Part shown: piece after piece, positions 33,891-43,560 of the stretch
How positions within the stretch are numbered: position 1 is the first letter of the stretch
Layout of the letters: the number at the start of each line of letters is the position of its first letter
DNA from: Microbacterium sp. Clip185
Lineage (GTDB): Bacteria; Actinomycetota; Actinomycetes; Actinomycetales; Microbacteriaceae
NCBI RefSeq assembly: GCF_028743715.1
Contig: NZ_CP117996.1
Span: 248,001-312,000 of the forward strand
DNA length: 64,000 bases
Reading direction: 5' to 3'
Notes under the pieces: generated by a model
Databases searched by the model: none
What the model saw: the letters and a program-made list of their open reading frames with translations, nothing else
What the model was told of the DNA's origin: nothing
Translations under genes and position numbers: made by a program

Positions 33891-34703
33891 CCCTCTACAC
33901 CAGCACCGTTCGCACGCCCCCGCGCGCGCCGCGGGTGTGGGCTCGTGTCACCGCCAGCACCGCCTACGCGCTCGCGCTGCCGATCGTCCTGCTCATCATC
34001 TGGGGCGTGTGGGGCACGATCGCTCCGGGCAAGTTCTTCCCCCCGCCGGGACGCATCGCCGAGGCCTTCGTGAAGACCTGGGTGGGCCCCGCGTTCCTCA
34101 CCGACGTCGTGCCGAGCCTGACTCGACTGGCGATCGCCATCCTGCTCGCGATCGCCGTCGGCGTCGCCCTCGGAACGCTCATCGGACTCACGCGGTGGCT
34201 GCGCGAGCTCGCCGAGCCGCTGCTGGAGTTCTTCCGCGCGATTCCGCCGCCCGTGCTGATCCCGGTCTTCGTGGCCCTGCTAGGCGTGACCGACAACATG
34301 AAGATCGTCGTCATCGTCTTCGGATCGTTGTGGCCGGTCCTGCTGAACACCGTCGACGGGGTGCGCGGCACGGACTCGGTCATGACCGAGACGGCCAAGT
34401 CGTTCTCGCTGACTCCCGCGCAGCGCCTGTTCTCGCTCGTGCTGCCCGCGGCGAGCCCACGCATCATGGCCGGTGTGCGTCAGACGCTGTCCGTCGCGCT
34501 GATCATGATGGTGATCTCCGAGATGTTCTTCTCCTCGTCGGGCCTCGGGTTCCAGATCGCCTACTTCCAGCGCAACTACCTCATCGCGGAAATGTGGAGC
34601 GGCATCGTGCTGCTCGGCTTGGTCGGCGTCATCCTGTCGGTCATCTTCACCATCGTCGAGCGCAGGGTCCTGCGCTGGTACCACGGAATCAAGGAGGTCG
34701 AGC

Positions 34704-34711
<8 letters not shown>
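33887..34711 (+). CDS. SsuC-like ABC transporter permease, second copy
   Basis: This 274-residue membrane protein is of the same family as the previous gene but clearly divergent (RAIPPPVLIPVFVALLGV; EAA-like loop DSVMTETAKSFSLTPAQ). The GTG start overlaps the first permease stop (GTGA). Two unlike permeases in one SsuABC-type system are less common than one. They are also known from pyrimidine, riboflavin and phthalate-type importers. Confidence 0.88.
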
Positions 34712-35504
<793 letters not shown>

Positions 35505-35505
35505 T

Positions 35506-36348
35506 ATGTCGGTGACATCGGTGCAATCCCTCTCGCGGGAGGTCGAAACGACCCAGCGCGCGCCGCAGCGTCTGCTGCTCGCGCTGCTGGGCGAACTCCT
35601 CGAACGGGGGATCTCCCGCCCCGTGCGCGCGAGCTTCTATCTCGACGTGCTCGAGAGCGCGGGGGTGGCCGCTCCCACCACGAGGGCGGCCCTGGACCGG
35701 ATGGCCGTCACCGGGCTGCTCTCTCGTGCGCGGGTCGGTCGGGGGATCGAGTTCGCCCTCACCGATCAAGGCCGCGCGGTGCTGGAGGAGGCTTCCGAGC
35801 GCGTGCACTCCCCGCATCCGTTCGATCCGGTCGGCAGCGGCTGGACTCTGGTGACCTTCACGGTGCCCGAGGATCAGCGCACGCTTCGCCACCGCCTGCG
35901 CGCGGCGCTCGCGTGGGAGGGGTTCGCCGCCGTGCGCGACGGCCTGTGGATCGCGCCGGGAGAGGTCGACCTGGTCGCCGCCCTCGGCGGCCTCAAGGAT
36001 GAACTGCCGGCCGGCGCGGTAATCGCGTTCCGCGCGCGGGACCTCGCCGCGTTCCCGGTGGCGGATGCGGCGCGCACCGCGTGGGACCTCGCCCGCATCC
36101 GGGCCGCGCACGAGCGCTTCGCCATGGAGTGGAACACGGCCGAGACGATCGAGGCCCCGCCGCTGGCCGCGCTGACGATGCTGGTCGCCGACTGGCTGGA
36201 GCTGCTGCGCAGCGACCCGCGCCTGCCGTTCGACTACCTCGGCGAGGACTGGCCCGCCCAGCGCACGACGGAGATCTACCGCGCGCGCCGTGCGGCCTGG
36301 TCGGCGGCGGCCGCGGAGGCCCTGGCGGCCGCGCTTCCCGGGGACTGA
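35506..36348 (+). CDS. PaaX-like transcriptional regulator
   Basis: This 280-residue protein has the PaaX family layout: an N-terminal winged helix (FYLDVLESAGVAAPTTRAAL, DRMAVTGLLSRARVGRG), a central domain (SGWTLVTFTVPEDQR, LAWEGFAAVRDGLWIAP) and a C-terminal domain ending with FDYLGEDWPAQ. PaaX proteins repress aromatic catabolic genes and respond to aryl-CoA thioesters. It starts two bases after the importer ATPase stop, so it belongs to that operon. This suggests the SsuABC-type system imports an aromatic acid. Confidence 0.85.
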   Translation: MSVTSVQSLSREVETTQRAPQRLLLALLGELLERGISRPVRASFYLDVLESAGVAAPTTRAALDRMAVTGLLSRARVGRGIEFALTDQGRAVLEEASERVHSPHPFDPVGSGWTLVTFTVPEDQRTLRHRLRAALAWEGFAAVRDGLWIAPGEVDLVAALGGLKDELPAGAVIAFRARDLAAFPVADAARTAWDLARIRAAHERFAMEWNTAETIEAPPLAALTMLVADWLELLRSDPRLPFDYLGEDWPAQRTTEIYRARRAAWSAAAAEALAAALPGD

Positions 36349-36387
36349 TCCCCGGCCTCGGGCCTCGGGTCTCGGCTCTCGGGTCTG

Positions 36388-36529
36388 CGGCACAGTTCAG
36401 CCGGGTCCGGCCGGAGCGGGGCCGTTTGCTGCCGGTGGTGTCGGTTCTGGCTGAGTCGCGCCCGAACTCCTGCAGAACCTGCTCGTCGGTGGGTTCCCGG
36501 GTGCCGGCTGCCGGTTTTGCAGGAGTTGG
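36388..36529. repeat. Palindromic repeat unit, copy 1 (modules A and B)
   Basis: Module A (36388-36462) runs from CGGCACAGTTCAGCC to GGCTGAGTCGCGCC and has weak outer arms. Module B (36463-36529) has 17-base arms CGAACTCCTGCAGAACC and GGTTTTGCAGGAGTTGG, two mismatches, around a 33-base loop. The unit recurs 173 bases later and again at 37164. No gene is seen in this stretch. Confidence 0.85.
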
Positions 36530-36560
36530 GGCCCGGATGCGGGGGTTGGGTACAGCGGGC

Positions 36561-36702
36561 CGGCACAGCTCAGCCGGGTCCGGCCGGAGCGGGGCCGTTT
36601 GCTGCCGGTGGTGTCGGTTCTGGCTGAGTCGCGCCCGAACTCCTGCAGAACCTGCTCGTCGGTGGGTTCCCGGGCGCCGGCTGCCGATTCTGCAGGAGTT
36701 CG
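36561..36702. repeat. Palindromic repeat unit, copy 2 (modules A and B)
   Basis: This unit is nearly identical to copy 1. Module A has exact arms CTCAGCC (36569-36575) and GGCTGAG (36622-36628). Module B has 15-base perfect arms CGAACTCCTGCAGAA (36636-36650) and TTCTGCAGGAGTTCG (36688-36702). The two units and their 31-base spacer form a tandem array after the PaaX-like gene. Confidence 0.85.
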
Positions 36703-36787
36703 GGCACGGAGAGCTCCGGCGGATGCGGGAAGGTGACACCATTGCGGCACCGGCGGCCGACCGGCTGTCGAACCAGAGGGGCTTCTC

Positions 36788-37090
36788 GTGTGGTCGGAAA
36801 ACTCGAAGATCGCGATGATCCTCGTTGTCCTTGTGCACAGCCTCACTCTGTGGGTGCTGGTCCCCGTGGGGTTCGTCGTCTGGCTTGTCGTCGTGCCCTT
36901 CACGTTCCGGCGTCCGATACGCCCGGGCGCGTTCTTGGGGTGGTTGGCCTTCAACAACGTCGTCCTTCTTCAAAGGGTCCTGTTCCGTCCGTTGTTCAGG
37001 TTGCCGTTGAACTGGCTCGGACCGCGGGAGATGCGTGACGTGAAGCACCGCATCAGCGTTCATGATCTGTTCCTGATCCCACCGTTCTGA
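36788..37090 (+). CDS. Small membrane protein of unknown function
   Basis: This 100-residue protein is not recognised. It has two hydrophobic segments, about residues 8-33 (IAMILVVLVHSLTLWVLVPV onward) and about 48-62 (LGWLAFNNVVLLQRV), then a basic tail ending HRISVHDLFLIPPF. The start is a GTG six bases after GAGGGG. It is flanked on both sides by the A/B palindromic repeats, which suggests that the gene and repeats may have arrived or been duplicated together. Codon use looks normal for the window. It may be a real gene, but no family supports it. Confidence 0.55.
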   Translation: MWSENSKIAMILVVLVHSLTLWVLVPVGFVVWLVVVPFTFRRPIRPGAFLGWLAFNNVVLLQRVLFRPLFRLPLNWLGPREMRDVKHRISVHDLFLIPPF

Positions 37091-37163
37091 GGGCCGGCTT
37101 CGGGTACGTCTCAGCCGGAAGGCCCGCTCCTCCGCGTCGCCTCGTGTCACGCCCGTAGCTGCC

Positions 37164-37338
37164 CGAACTCCTGCAGAATCCGACCGCTCGTGCGGGGGCG
37201 GGCTGCCACCGGCCGGTTCTGCAGGAGTTGGAGCCTGGATGTGGGGTGTGGGCGCAGCGGGCCGGCACAACTCAGCCAGAACCTGCCGCATGGGGCGGGG
37301 TGCTGCCAGCGGTGGCGGATGCGGCTGAGTCGTGTCCG
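37164..37338. repeat. Palindromic repeat unit, copy 3 (order B then A)
   Basis: Module B has arms CGAACTCCTGCAGAA (37164-37178) and TTCTGCAGGAGTTG (37217-37230). Module A has arms CTCAGCC (37271-37277) and GGCTGAG (37323-37329). The B-spacer-A junction matches that between copies 1 and 2 (GCAGGAGTTGG to CAGCGGGCCGGCACA), so this is a third, diverged member of the same array. Confidence 0.8.
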
Positions 37339-37374
37339 GGGCGCAGTAGCCTGGCCATCCCAGGAGGGGGAGAG

Positions 37375-37776
37375 ATGAGCGAGTCCGAGATCACGGTGAC
37401 GCCGCTGAACGCGCAGGTCGTGCTGTCGGCCTCGGAGGGCGCGGAGTTTCCCGAGTGGGTGACGGGCGAGGAGTCCGCCGTCGCAACCGACTCGGCGATC
37501 CTGGTCGCGACGCGAGAGGACCTCGACGGGAATGTGACGGTCCGCGTGCTGATCGACGAGTTCGCCCCGGAGGGCGAGAAGGTGTTCGAGAGCACCCTGT
37601 CGTTGCCGACGCCGACGCCGACGCCGACGCCGTCGGTGCGATTCGGGAGCTTCCTCTCCGGCGAGCTCGCCGAGATCGAGTTGCCGGGCGCGGGGGAGTA
37701 CACCGCGCAGGTCTATGTCGACGATCCGGCCGGAGCCTCCACCGTGCTCGTGCTTCTGCGCCGACGCGAGGGGTGA
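37375..37776 (+). CDS. Hypothetical protein with Pro-Thr linker
   Basis: This 133-residue acidic protein is not recognised. There is no signal peptide or membrane segment. The N-terminal 75 residues look beta-rich. A PTPTPTPTP linker, encoded by a (CCGACG) hexamer repeated about four times at 37606-37630, joins it to a C-terminal part ending YVDDPAGASTVLVLLRRREG. The ATG follows AGGAGGGGGAGAG, an excellent ribosome binding site, which supports a real gene. The repeat length could vary between strains. Confidence 0.65.
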   Translation: MSESEITVTPLNAQVVLSASEGAEFPEWVTGEESAVATDSAILVATREDLDGNVTVRVLIDEFAPEGEKVFESTLSLPTPTPTPTPSVRFGSFLSGELAEIELPGAGEYTAQVYVDDPAGASTVLVLLRRREG

Positions 37777-37820
37777 GCGCAGGCCCTGGCGCACAGGGAA
37801 TCCCGGGGCTACCGTGGAGC

Positions 37821-38174
37821 ATGGCGCTCTATCGCTGGCGGCGGGCGCTCATCGTCGCAATCGTTCTCGGTGGCTTCGGCCTGTACTGGGCATCCATCGC
37901 CTTCGCGTGGCGGATCCCGCTCTGGGCGGTGATCATCGCCGCGGTCCTTGCTCTGGGCGCGGTGTCGCTCCTCTCGTTCCGGCCCCGCCGCAGCAGGAGC
38001 ATCGAGAGCGAGACGCTCTACGCATCCGATCCCTATAGTGATGCCTACCTCGGGCGCAGCGCACCGAGGCCCCCGCACCGCGACGCGAAGCCCACGTCGC
38101 AGATCGGGCCCGCCTTGCCCGTCGACCCGCTCGCAGACGCGATCGACCAGGAGCCCGAGCGAGAGCAGCGCTGA
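37821..38174 (+). CDS. Hypothetical membrane protein
   Basis: This 117-residue protein has two transmembrane segments near the N-terminus (about residues 9-30 and 33-52), a positively charged RPRRSRS stretch, and a hydrophilic cytoplasmic tail rich in Pro, Asp and Arg. The start is supported by GTGGAGC. The family is not recognised; small proteins of this build are common and uncharacterised in actinobacteria. It stops 10 bases before the convergent stop of the next gene. Confidence 0.6.
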   Translation: MALYRWRRALIVAIVLGGFGLYWASIAFAWRIPLWAVIIAAVLALGAVSLLSFRPRRSRSIESETLYASDPYSDAYLGRSAPRPPHRDAKPTSQIGPALPVDPLADAIDQEPEREQR

Positions 38175-38184
38175 GTCCGAGCGG

Positions 38185-39306
38185 TCAGGGCGTGGTGCCC
38201 GGCGCCTGCCATGCGGTCACGGAAACAGCGGTGCCCGCGACCACGTCGAGTTCCACCGGCCAGGAGCCGCGCGTCTCGCCCTCGACGACTGCCGCCCACA
38301 GCGTGCGTGCGATGAGGGCGCCGTGGGTGGACTGGGCATCCCAGCCGAGGTAGGCGACAGCAGAAGCACCCGCCGGAATGACGACGGATGCGGGGCCTGG
38401 ATCGGTCGCCATGAAGGAACCACCGTGCTCGATCGTGGTGTCGAGCAGGTGGCCGTTCTGGTCGCCGAAGGCGATGTCGGGGTACCCCTCGATCGTGCAG
38501 GGAGCGTCGGAGAAGTTCATGAGTTCGAGCCGCAGACCTCGATGCCCGGTCGCCGCGTCGGGCTCTCCCTTCAGGATCATGGCGCGATCCGGGGTGCAGC
38601 CGTCTGCGCTCGTCACGCCGGCGCCCGCGGCGCGCTCCGGAACCGGGTCGCCCTCCGCCTGTGGGTCGGGCGGAATCGAACCGTCCGCGGGAGCCGGTTC
38701 CGCGGCGGCCTGATCGGCCCGCACCTGGGCTTGCGACGCCTCGTCGCCCAGCGCCTGCGTCGCGACGAGCAGGATGAGGGCCGCGACCGCAGCTCCCACG
38801 GCCAGAGCGCCGCGGAGCCGCATCGCTCCACCGGAGCTCTCACCGGCCGCCTCGCGTCGCGACATTCGCGAGGCGAGCAGCGCCGGCAGCCAGCCGTAGA
38901 GCAGCCCCCAGTACGCACCGATCGCGGCGCGGCTGCCGAGGTCCACAGCCCAGAGCGCCCAGCCGTGCGTGAAGAGCGTGCCGAAGACGAGCTGCGCATC
39001 GATCGTCATCCCGGTGATCGCCCCTGCCGCGACGACCGCGAGCCAGGTCGCGGCGAATGACCCGCGTCGGCGTACGACGTGCAGGACGGCTGCGACACAG
39101 GCCGCGACGGCGAGGGCCGCAACGAGAGGGGAGAGCAGCGACCACGGGGCGGGCCAGGACCAGGCATAGGGGCTCGGCGTCGGCAGGACCGCCTGTTGCA
39201 CCCGCTGCAGCGGTGTGAGCGACACTGCCGCTGCGAGCCCGACCACCGCCAGCCAGAGGGCTCCCGCCGTGGCGGAGACCAGCCAGATTCCGCGTGATCT
39301 CCGCAT
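38185..39306 (-). CDS. Membrane protein with C-terminal DUF4232 domain
   Basis: This 373-residue protein has four to five hydrophobic segments in the first 190 residues, a Pro/Ala/Asp-rich linker (EPAPADGSIPPDPQAEGDP), and a C-terminal extracellular domain of DUF4232 type: CTPDRAMILKGEPDAATGHR, then ELMNFSDAPCTIEGYPDI with the typical pair of cysteines. DUF4232 proteins are exported actinobacterial proteins of unknown role. The ATG has GGGGGAAGAG upstream; longer readings run into the next gene. Confidence 0.75.
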   Translation of the reverse strand: MRRSRGIWLVSATAGALWLAVVGLAAAVSLTPLQRVQQAVLPTPSPYAWSWPAPWSLLSPLVAALAVAACVAAVLHVVRRRGSFAATWLAVVAAGAITGMTIDAQLVFGTLFTHGWALWAVDLGSRAAIGAYWGLLYGWLPALLASRMSRREAAGESSGGAMRLRGALAVGAAVAALILLVATQALGDEASQAQVRADQAAAEPAPADGSIPPDPQAEGDPVPERAAGAGVTSADGCTPDRAMILKGEPDAATGHRGLRLELMNFSDAPCTIEGYPDIAFGDQNGHLLDTTIEHGGSFMATDPGPASVVIPAGASAVAYLGWDAQSTHGALIARTLWAAVVEGETRGSWPVELDVVAGTAVSVTAWQAPGTTP

Positions 39307-39385
39307 CCGTCTCTTCCCCCGTCGGCCGCCGGGCGGCCCCCTCGGGAGCCTAGCGTGTCGACGGTCCCCGGATGCGGGCGAGCCG

Positions 39386-40303
39386 TCAGCCCTGCGCGGC
39401 GCGGATGTGCTCGGCGATGCGCAGGTAGTTCTCCCTCGCGAGCGTGTCATTGCCACCGTCGTAGCCGTGGTCGGCGCCCTCGACCTGCCAGAACTCCGCC
39501 AGGGCGCCGACGCGCTCGAGGCGCCGGGCGTAGCGCTCGTCCTCGTCGCGCAGGATGTCGTCGGATGCGGCGATGACGACCGTCGGGGCGATGCCCGTGA
39601 GATCGGCGGTGTCCGACGCGGCCGCCGGCGAGACGAGGGGATCGGCGCGGGTGGCCGGATCGGGAACGTAGGAGCCGTCGAAGACCTCCGACATCCAGGG
39701 ACGCAGGAGGGGCTTCGCGAGCGGCGAGTGCTTCTCGGCCGCGGGGACCGTGAGATCCAGCGGCGGGTAGTGCAGCACCTGCAGGCGGATGCGGGGACCG
39801 CCCGCATCCAGTGCCTGCCGCGCGACCGCGGCGGCGATCGCTCCGCCCGCGCTCTGTCCGCCGACCGTGAGCCGCGTGGCGTCCCACCCCTGCGCGTCGG
39901 CATTGTCGATGACCCACTGCACGACCCGCATCGCCTGGTGCACCGCGGCGGGGAACGGATGCTGCGGAGCGACGGCGTAGTCGACGTCGATCACCACGAC
40001 GCCCGCGCGGCTGGCGATCGCACGGCAGAGGGCATCGTCGCCGTGCAGCTGGCCGAGGATGTAGCCGCCGCCGTGGAAGTTCACGTGCACGCCCGGGGCG
40101 GCGGCCGCATCCGCCGCGCGATAGATCACGGCCGGCGCGGGCGGATCGGCGGGGATGATGAGCTCGCGCCGCTCGGCGGTGAACTCGGGCAGACGTTCGC
40201 GCGGGTCTACTCCGCCCGCCTGCGCCGCCATCATGCGCGGCATCGCCTTCTGCAGCCGACGCGCGACGAATCGTGCGACGGCGGGACGCGACAGCAGCGA
40301 CAC
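39386..40303 (-). CDS. HSL-family alpha/beta hydrolase (carboxylesterase)
   Basis: This 305-residue esterase of the hormone-sensitive lipase group has the oxyanion motif HGGG (residues 77-80) and nucleophile Ser151 in GGQSAGG. The acid and histidine regions follow (SDDILRDED, GADHGYDGG). The GTG start comes two bases after the acyl-CoA ligase stop, so it is the last gene of the phd-like operon. It may release hydroxycinnamic acids from their esters, such as chlorogenate or feruloyl esters. That role is inferred from position only. Confidence 0.87.
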   Translation of the reverse strand: MSLLSRPAVARFVARRLQKAMPRMMAAQAGGVDPRERLPEFTAERRELIIPADPPAPAVIYRAADAAAAPGVHVNFHGGGYILGQLHGDDALCRAIASRAGVVVIDVDYAVAPQHPFPAAVHQAMRVVQWVIDNADAQGWDATRLTVGGQSAGGAIAAAVARQALDAGGPRIRLQVLHYPPLDLTVPAAEKHSPLAKPLLRPWMSEVFDGSYVPDPATRADPLVSPAAASDTADLTGIAPTVVIAASDDILRDEDERYARRLERVGALAEFWQVEGADHGYDGGNDTLARENYLRIAEHIRAAQG

Positions 40304-40305
40304 GA

Positions 40306-41838
40306 TCAGTGCTTCCGGCCGAACAGCTCGCGCAGCGCGGCCTTGCGGACCTTGCCGGATGCGGTGCGGGGCAGATCCTCGACGACGACGACGTTCTTGG
40401 GGAGCTTGTACCGGGCGAGTACGCCGTCGAGCTGGGTGCGGACGGACTCTGTCGTCACCTCGGCCCCCTCTTTGACGGTCACCACGGCCCAAGGGACCTC
40501 GCCCCACCGCTCGTCGGGCACCCCGATGACGGCGACTCCGGAGATCCCGCGGATGTCGTTGATGAGGTTCTCGACCTCGGCGGGATAGATGTTCTCGCCG
40601 CCGGAGATGATCATGTCCTTCAGTCGGTCGGAGATGAACAGGTAGCCGTCCTCGTCCAGATAGCCGAGGTCGCCGGAGCGGAACCAGCCGCCCTCGCGGA
40701 AGGCGGCGGCGGTCTCGCCGGGGAGCCCGTGGTATCCGGGGAACACGTTGGGTCCCGCGATCTCGATCTCTCCCACCGTGCCCGCAGGCACCACGGCGCC
40801 GGTGTCGTCGGTCACGCGCACCTCGGTGAAGAAGTGTGGCAGGCCGACGCTGCCCTGCTTCGCGCGGGTCATCGCCGGTGCCAAGGATGTGGCACCCGGG
40901 GAGGTCTCGGTCATTCCGTAGCCCTGCGAGAACGACAGTCCGCGCGCTTCGAAGGCGTTGAGGATGCGGGTCGGCACAGCCGAGCCGCCGCACGTCAGCT
41001 TCTGCAGGCTCGACAGGTCGGTCGTGGGCCAGTCCGGATGATCGGCCATCAACTGATAGGTCGTCGGCACACCGCTGAGCATCGTGACGCGGTGACGTTC
41101 GATCAGCGTCAGCGCCCGACCGGCATCGAACCCCTTCTCCAGCACGAGGGTGGCGCCCTTGAGGATGACCGGCAGTGCGCCCATGCCGAGGGAGGCCACG
41201 TGGAACAGCGGCGAGATCATGAGCGCGATGTCGGTCGAGACCACGTCGTAGTCGATGATGCAGTTCAGTGCGACCCAGGTGAGGTTGCCGTGCGTGAGCA
41301 CCGCGCCTTTGGCGCGACCCGTCGTGCCCGAGGTGTACACGATCGCAGCCGGGTCCTCGTGCGTGACTTCAGTGGTGCCGACCGAGGCGCCGTCGGCGTC
41401 GCGCACGAGCGCGGACAGACCGGGGTGGTGCGAGATGCCCTCCCCGGTGAGGATGACCTCGCCGATGGATGCGGCCTCGATCCCCGGGATGATGCGCTCC
41501 GCGAACTCCGGGTCGTGGATGAGCACGCGCGCACCCGAGTCCGTCAGCACGTGCTGGATCTCGGGAGCCGCGAGGCGTGTGTTGACCGGCACGAACACCG
41601 CCCCGAGCCGGGCGCACGCGAAGAGCACCTGCAGGAATGCCGGGCTGTTCTCGCCGAGGTAGGCCACCGCATCCGCCTTGCCGATGCCGCGTGCGCGCAG
41701 CACGGCGGCCGTGCGATCGACGGCGTCGGCGAGCTCGGCGTACGACAGCGTCTCGCCGCCGTCGACGATGATCGCCGGCTTGCCGGGGTTCTTCAGTCGT
41801 CTCTTGGTGATCCAGGATCCCAATCCGTGATCATGCAT
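40306..41838 (-). CDS. phdA: Acyl-CoA ligase, probable phenylpropanoid-CoA ligase
   Basis: This 510-residue member of the ANL superfamily has the P-loop YTSGTTGRAKGA, the A5-like motif QGYGMTETSP, YLFISDRLKDMIISGGENIYP, and the late catalytic lysine region LPRTASGKVRK. It activates a carboxylic acid to its CoA thioester with ATP. It lies in an operon whose gene content and order match the phenylpropanoid cluster of Corynebacterium glutamicum (phdB-C-D-E, with phdA nearby). A hydroxycinnamate such as p-coumarate or ferulate is therefore the likely substrate. Start ATG after GAGGAT. Confidence 0.85.
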   Translation of the reverse strand: MHDHGLGSWITKRRLKNPGKPAIIVDGGETLSYAELADAVDRTAAVLRARGIGKADAVAYLGENSPAFLQVLFACARLGAVFVPVNTRLAAPEIQHVLTDSGARVLIHDPEFAERIIPGIEAASIGEVILTGEGISHHPGLSALVRDADGASVGTTEVTHEDPAAIVYTSGTTGRAKGAVLTHGNLTWVALNCIIDYDVVSTDIALMISPLFHVASLGMGALPVILKGATLVLEKGFDAGRALTLIERHRVTMLSGVPTTYQLMADHPDWPTTDLSSLQKLTCGGSAVPTRILNAFEARGLSFSQGYGMTETSPGATSLAPAMTRAKQGSVGLPHFFTEVRVTDDTGAVVPAGTVGEIEIAGPNVFPGYHGLPGETAAAFREGGWFRSGDLGYLDEDGYLFISDRLKDMIISGGENIYPAEVENLINDIRGISGVAVIGVPDERWGEVPWAVVTVKEGAEVTTESVRTQLDGVLARYKLPKNVVVVEDLPRTASGKVRKAALRELFGRKH

Positions 41839-41887
41839 CGTTGCATCCTCGTGGTGGTGGGTTCGGAGCGGAGCCCCGGGGGAGGGG

Positions 41888-42340
41888 TCAGGCGTAGAAG
41901 CGATACAGCCCGCGAGCGACGGCGGCGGGCTTGGTGGCGCCCTCGATCTCGATCGTCTGATCGACGGCGAACTGATAGCCGCCGGGCACTTCGGTGACCT
42001 CGGCGATGACGGCTCCGCCGCGGATGCGGGCGCCGACGGCGACGGGAGAGACGAAGCGCACCTTGTCGAGGCCATAGTTCACCTTGGTGGTGACGCCATC
42101 GAGGTCGAAGAGCTCGGACCAGAACTTCACGGTCAGCGACAGCGACAGGAAGCCGTGCGCGATCGGGCCGCCGAAGGGGCCCTCCTTCGCGCGCTCCGGA
42201 TCGACGTGGATCCACTGGTGGTCGTCGGTGGCGTCCGCGAAGAGGTTCACCCGGTCCTGGGTCACCTCGAGCCAGTCGGTGAAGCCGAGGTCGGTGCCCG
42301 CGAGGGATGCGGCGTCGGCGTAAGCGGCGGTCGTGGTCAT
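41888..42340 (-). CDS. phdE: MaoC-type enoyl-CoA hydratase
   Basis: This 150-residue hot-dog fold protein has the (R)-specific hydratase motif ATDDHQWIHVDPERA with the catalytic pair Asp40 and His45, and GPFGGPIAHGFLSLSL. It adds water to the double bond of an enoyl-CoA. In the phd pathway this would be p-coumaroyl-CoA or a relative, giving the 3-hydroxyacyl-CoA. The ATG has AAGGAA upstream. It lies 23 bases after the acyl-CoA dehydrogenase. Confidence 0.87.
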   Translation of the reverse strand: MTTTAAYADAASLAGTDLGFTDWLEVTQDRVNLFADATDDHQWIHVDPERAKEGPFGGPIAHGFLSLSLTVKFWSELFDLDGVTTKVNYGLDKVRFVSPVAVGARIRGGAVIAEVTEVPGGYQFAVDQTIEIEGATKPAAVARGLYRFYA

Positions 42341-42363
42341 GGTGGGTTCCTTTCGGTGGATGT

Positions 42364-43557
42364 TCAGACGAAGGCGGAGGAGCCGGTGAGCCCCCGCCCG
42401 ACGATCAGGGCGGTCATCTCGTGGGTGCCCTCGTAGGAGTAGACGGCCTCGGCGTCGGCGAAGAACCGTGCGGCGCCGTGCTCGAGGAGGATGCCGTTGC
42501 CGCCCTGCACCTCGCGGGCGAGAGCGACGCTCTCGCGGGCGAGACGGGCGGTCTGCATCTTCGCCAGCGCCGAGTCCTCGTCGCGCAGCACGCCCGCATC
42601 CTGCCGTGCGGACAGGCGCGTGACGATGCCGAGGGATGCGGTGAGGTTGCCGAGGATGCGGGCCAGCTTCTCCTGCACGAGCTGGAAGCCGCCCAGCGGT
42701 GACCCGAACTGCTCGCGCTCGCGCACGTACGCGACCGCCGCGTCGAGGGCGCCGGCCTGCAGACCCGTCGCGATCCAGGCCACATCCGAGCGCAGCGACC
42801 GCAGGATCTCGGCCACGTTGCGCCAGGTGTCGACCCGCTGAAGGCGGGCGCTCTCGTCTACCCGCACACCCTCGAGGCGGATGTCGAAGTTCTGCATGGG
42901 TCGCAGCGACACCTTGCCCTCGATGCGGGTGAGGGTGACGCCCGGTGCGTCCCGCGGCACCAGGAACGCCTTGACCTCGCCGTCGTCCGTCGCGCGCGCG
43001 AACACGACGAGCACGTCGGCGGTGTCGGCGCCGCCGATCCACCGTTTCGCGCCGTCGATCACCCATCCGTCGCCGTCGCGGGTCGCGGTCGTGGCGAGTC
43101 CGCCGGCGATGTCGGAGCCGTGGTCGGGTTCGGTCAACGCGAAGACGCCCCGCAGTGCGAAGCTGCGGATCGCGTCGTCGAGTGCCGCCACCTGTTCGGG
43201 GGAGCCCCCGCGGCGCACGGCGGTGCGGAACAGGCCCGACTGCGCGTTGTACGCCGTGGCGACCGAGACGTCGGTGCGGGCGAGGACGAAGGCCCGGTAT
43301 CCGGAGAAGACGGAGGATGCGGCCTCCGCAGGCTCCACGCCGACGGGCTGCATGAGATCGAGAGGGGCGAGGGCGTCGATGATCGCGGAAGGCAGCGTCG
43401 CCGTCTCCCACGCGGCCGGAAGCAGGGGCGCGACCTCGGCACGCAGGGTGTCGTCGAGTCGCGCCAGGGCCGCCCGGGCGCCCTCGCTGAGCGTCGCGTC
43501 GGCGAACCCGAGCGGATCGTGACCGAAAGGCGCTTCGCTGCGCAGTCTCGGAAGCAT
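42364..43557 (-). CDS. phdD: Acyl-CoA dehydrogenase
   Basis: This 397-residue flavoprotein of the acyl-CoA dehydrogenase family has ALTEPDHGSDIAGG (FAD/substrate loop), WVIDGAKRWIGG and the C-terminal YEGTHEMTALIVGR with the catalytic base Glu376, placed as in glutaryl- and short-chain enzymes. It introduces the 2,3 double bond. In the phd scheme it serves saturated substrates such as 3-(4-hydroxyphenyl)propionate. It starts three bases after the hydrolase stop. Confidence 0.88.
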   Translation of the reverse strand: MLPRLRSEAPFGHDPLGFADATLSEGARAALARLDDTLRAEVAPLLPAAWETATLPSAIIDALAPLDLMQPVGVEPAEAASSVFSGYRAFVLARTDVSVATAYNAQSGLFRTAVRRGGSPEQVAALDDAIRSFALRGVFALTEPDHGSDIAGGLATTATRDGDGWVIDGAKRWIGGADTADVLVVFARATDDGEVKAFLVPRDAPGVTLTRIEGKVSLRPMQNFDIRLEGVRVDESARLQRVDTWRNVAEILRSLRSDVAWIATGLQAGALDAAVAYVREREQFGSPLGGFQLVQEKLARILGNLTASLGIVTRLSARQDAGVLRDEDSALAKMQTARLARESVALAREVQGGNGILLEHGAARFFADAEAVYSYEGTHEMTALIVGRGLTGSSAFV

Positions 43558-43560
43558 GGT

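Noticed and set aside
36276-37291. Proteins with repeated THRRAGSAGVRARLSQNRHHR segments
   Set aside because: These are translations of the palindromic repeat units and cross several unrelated features.
39324-39338. Terminator or operator GGCCGCC-G-GGCGGCC
   Set aside because: It is a short all-GC palindrome of a kind expected by chance at this base composition, and it abuts a gene start rather than an end.
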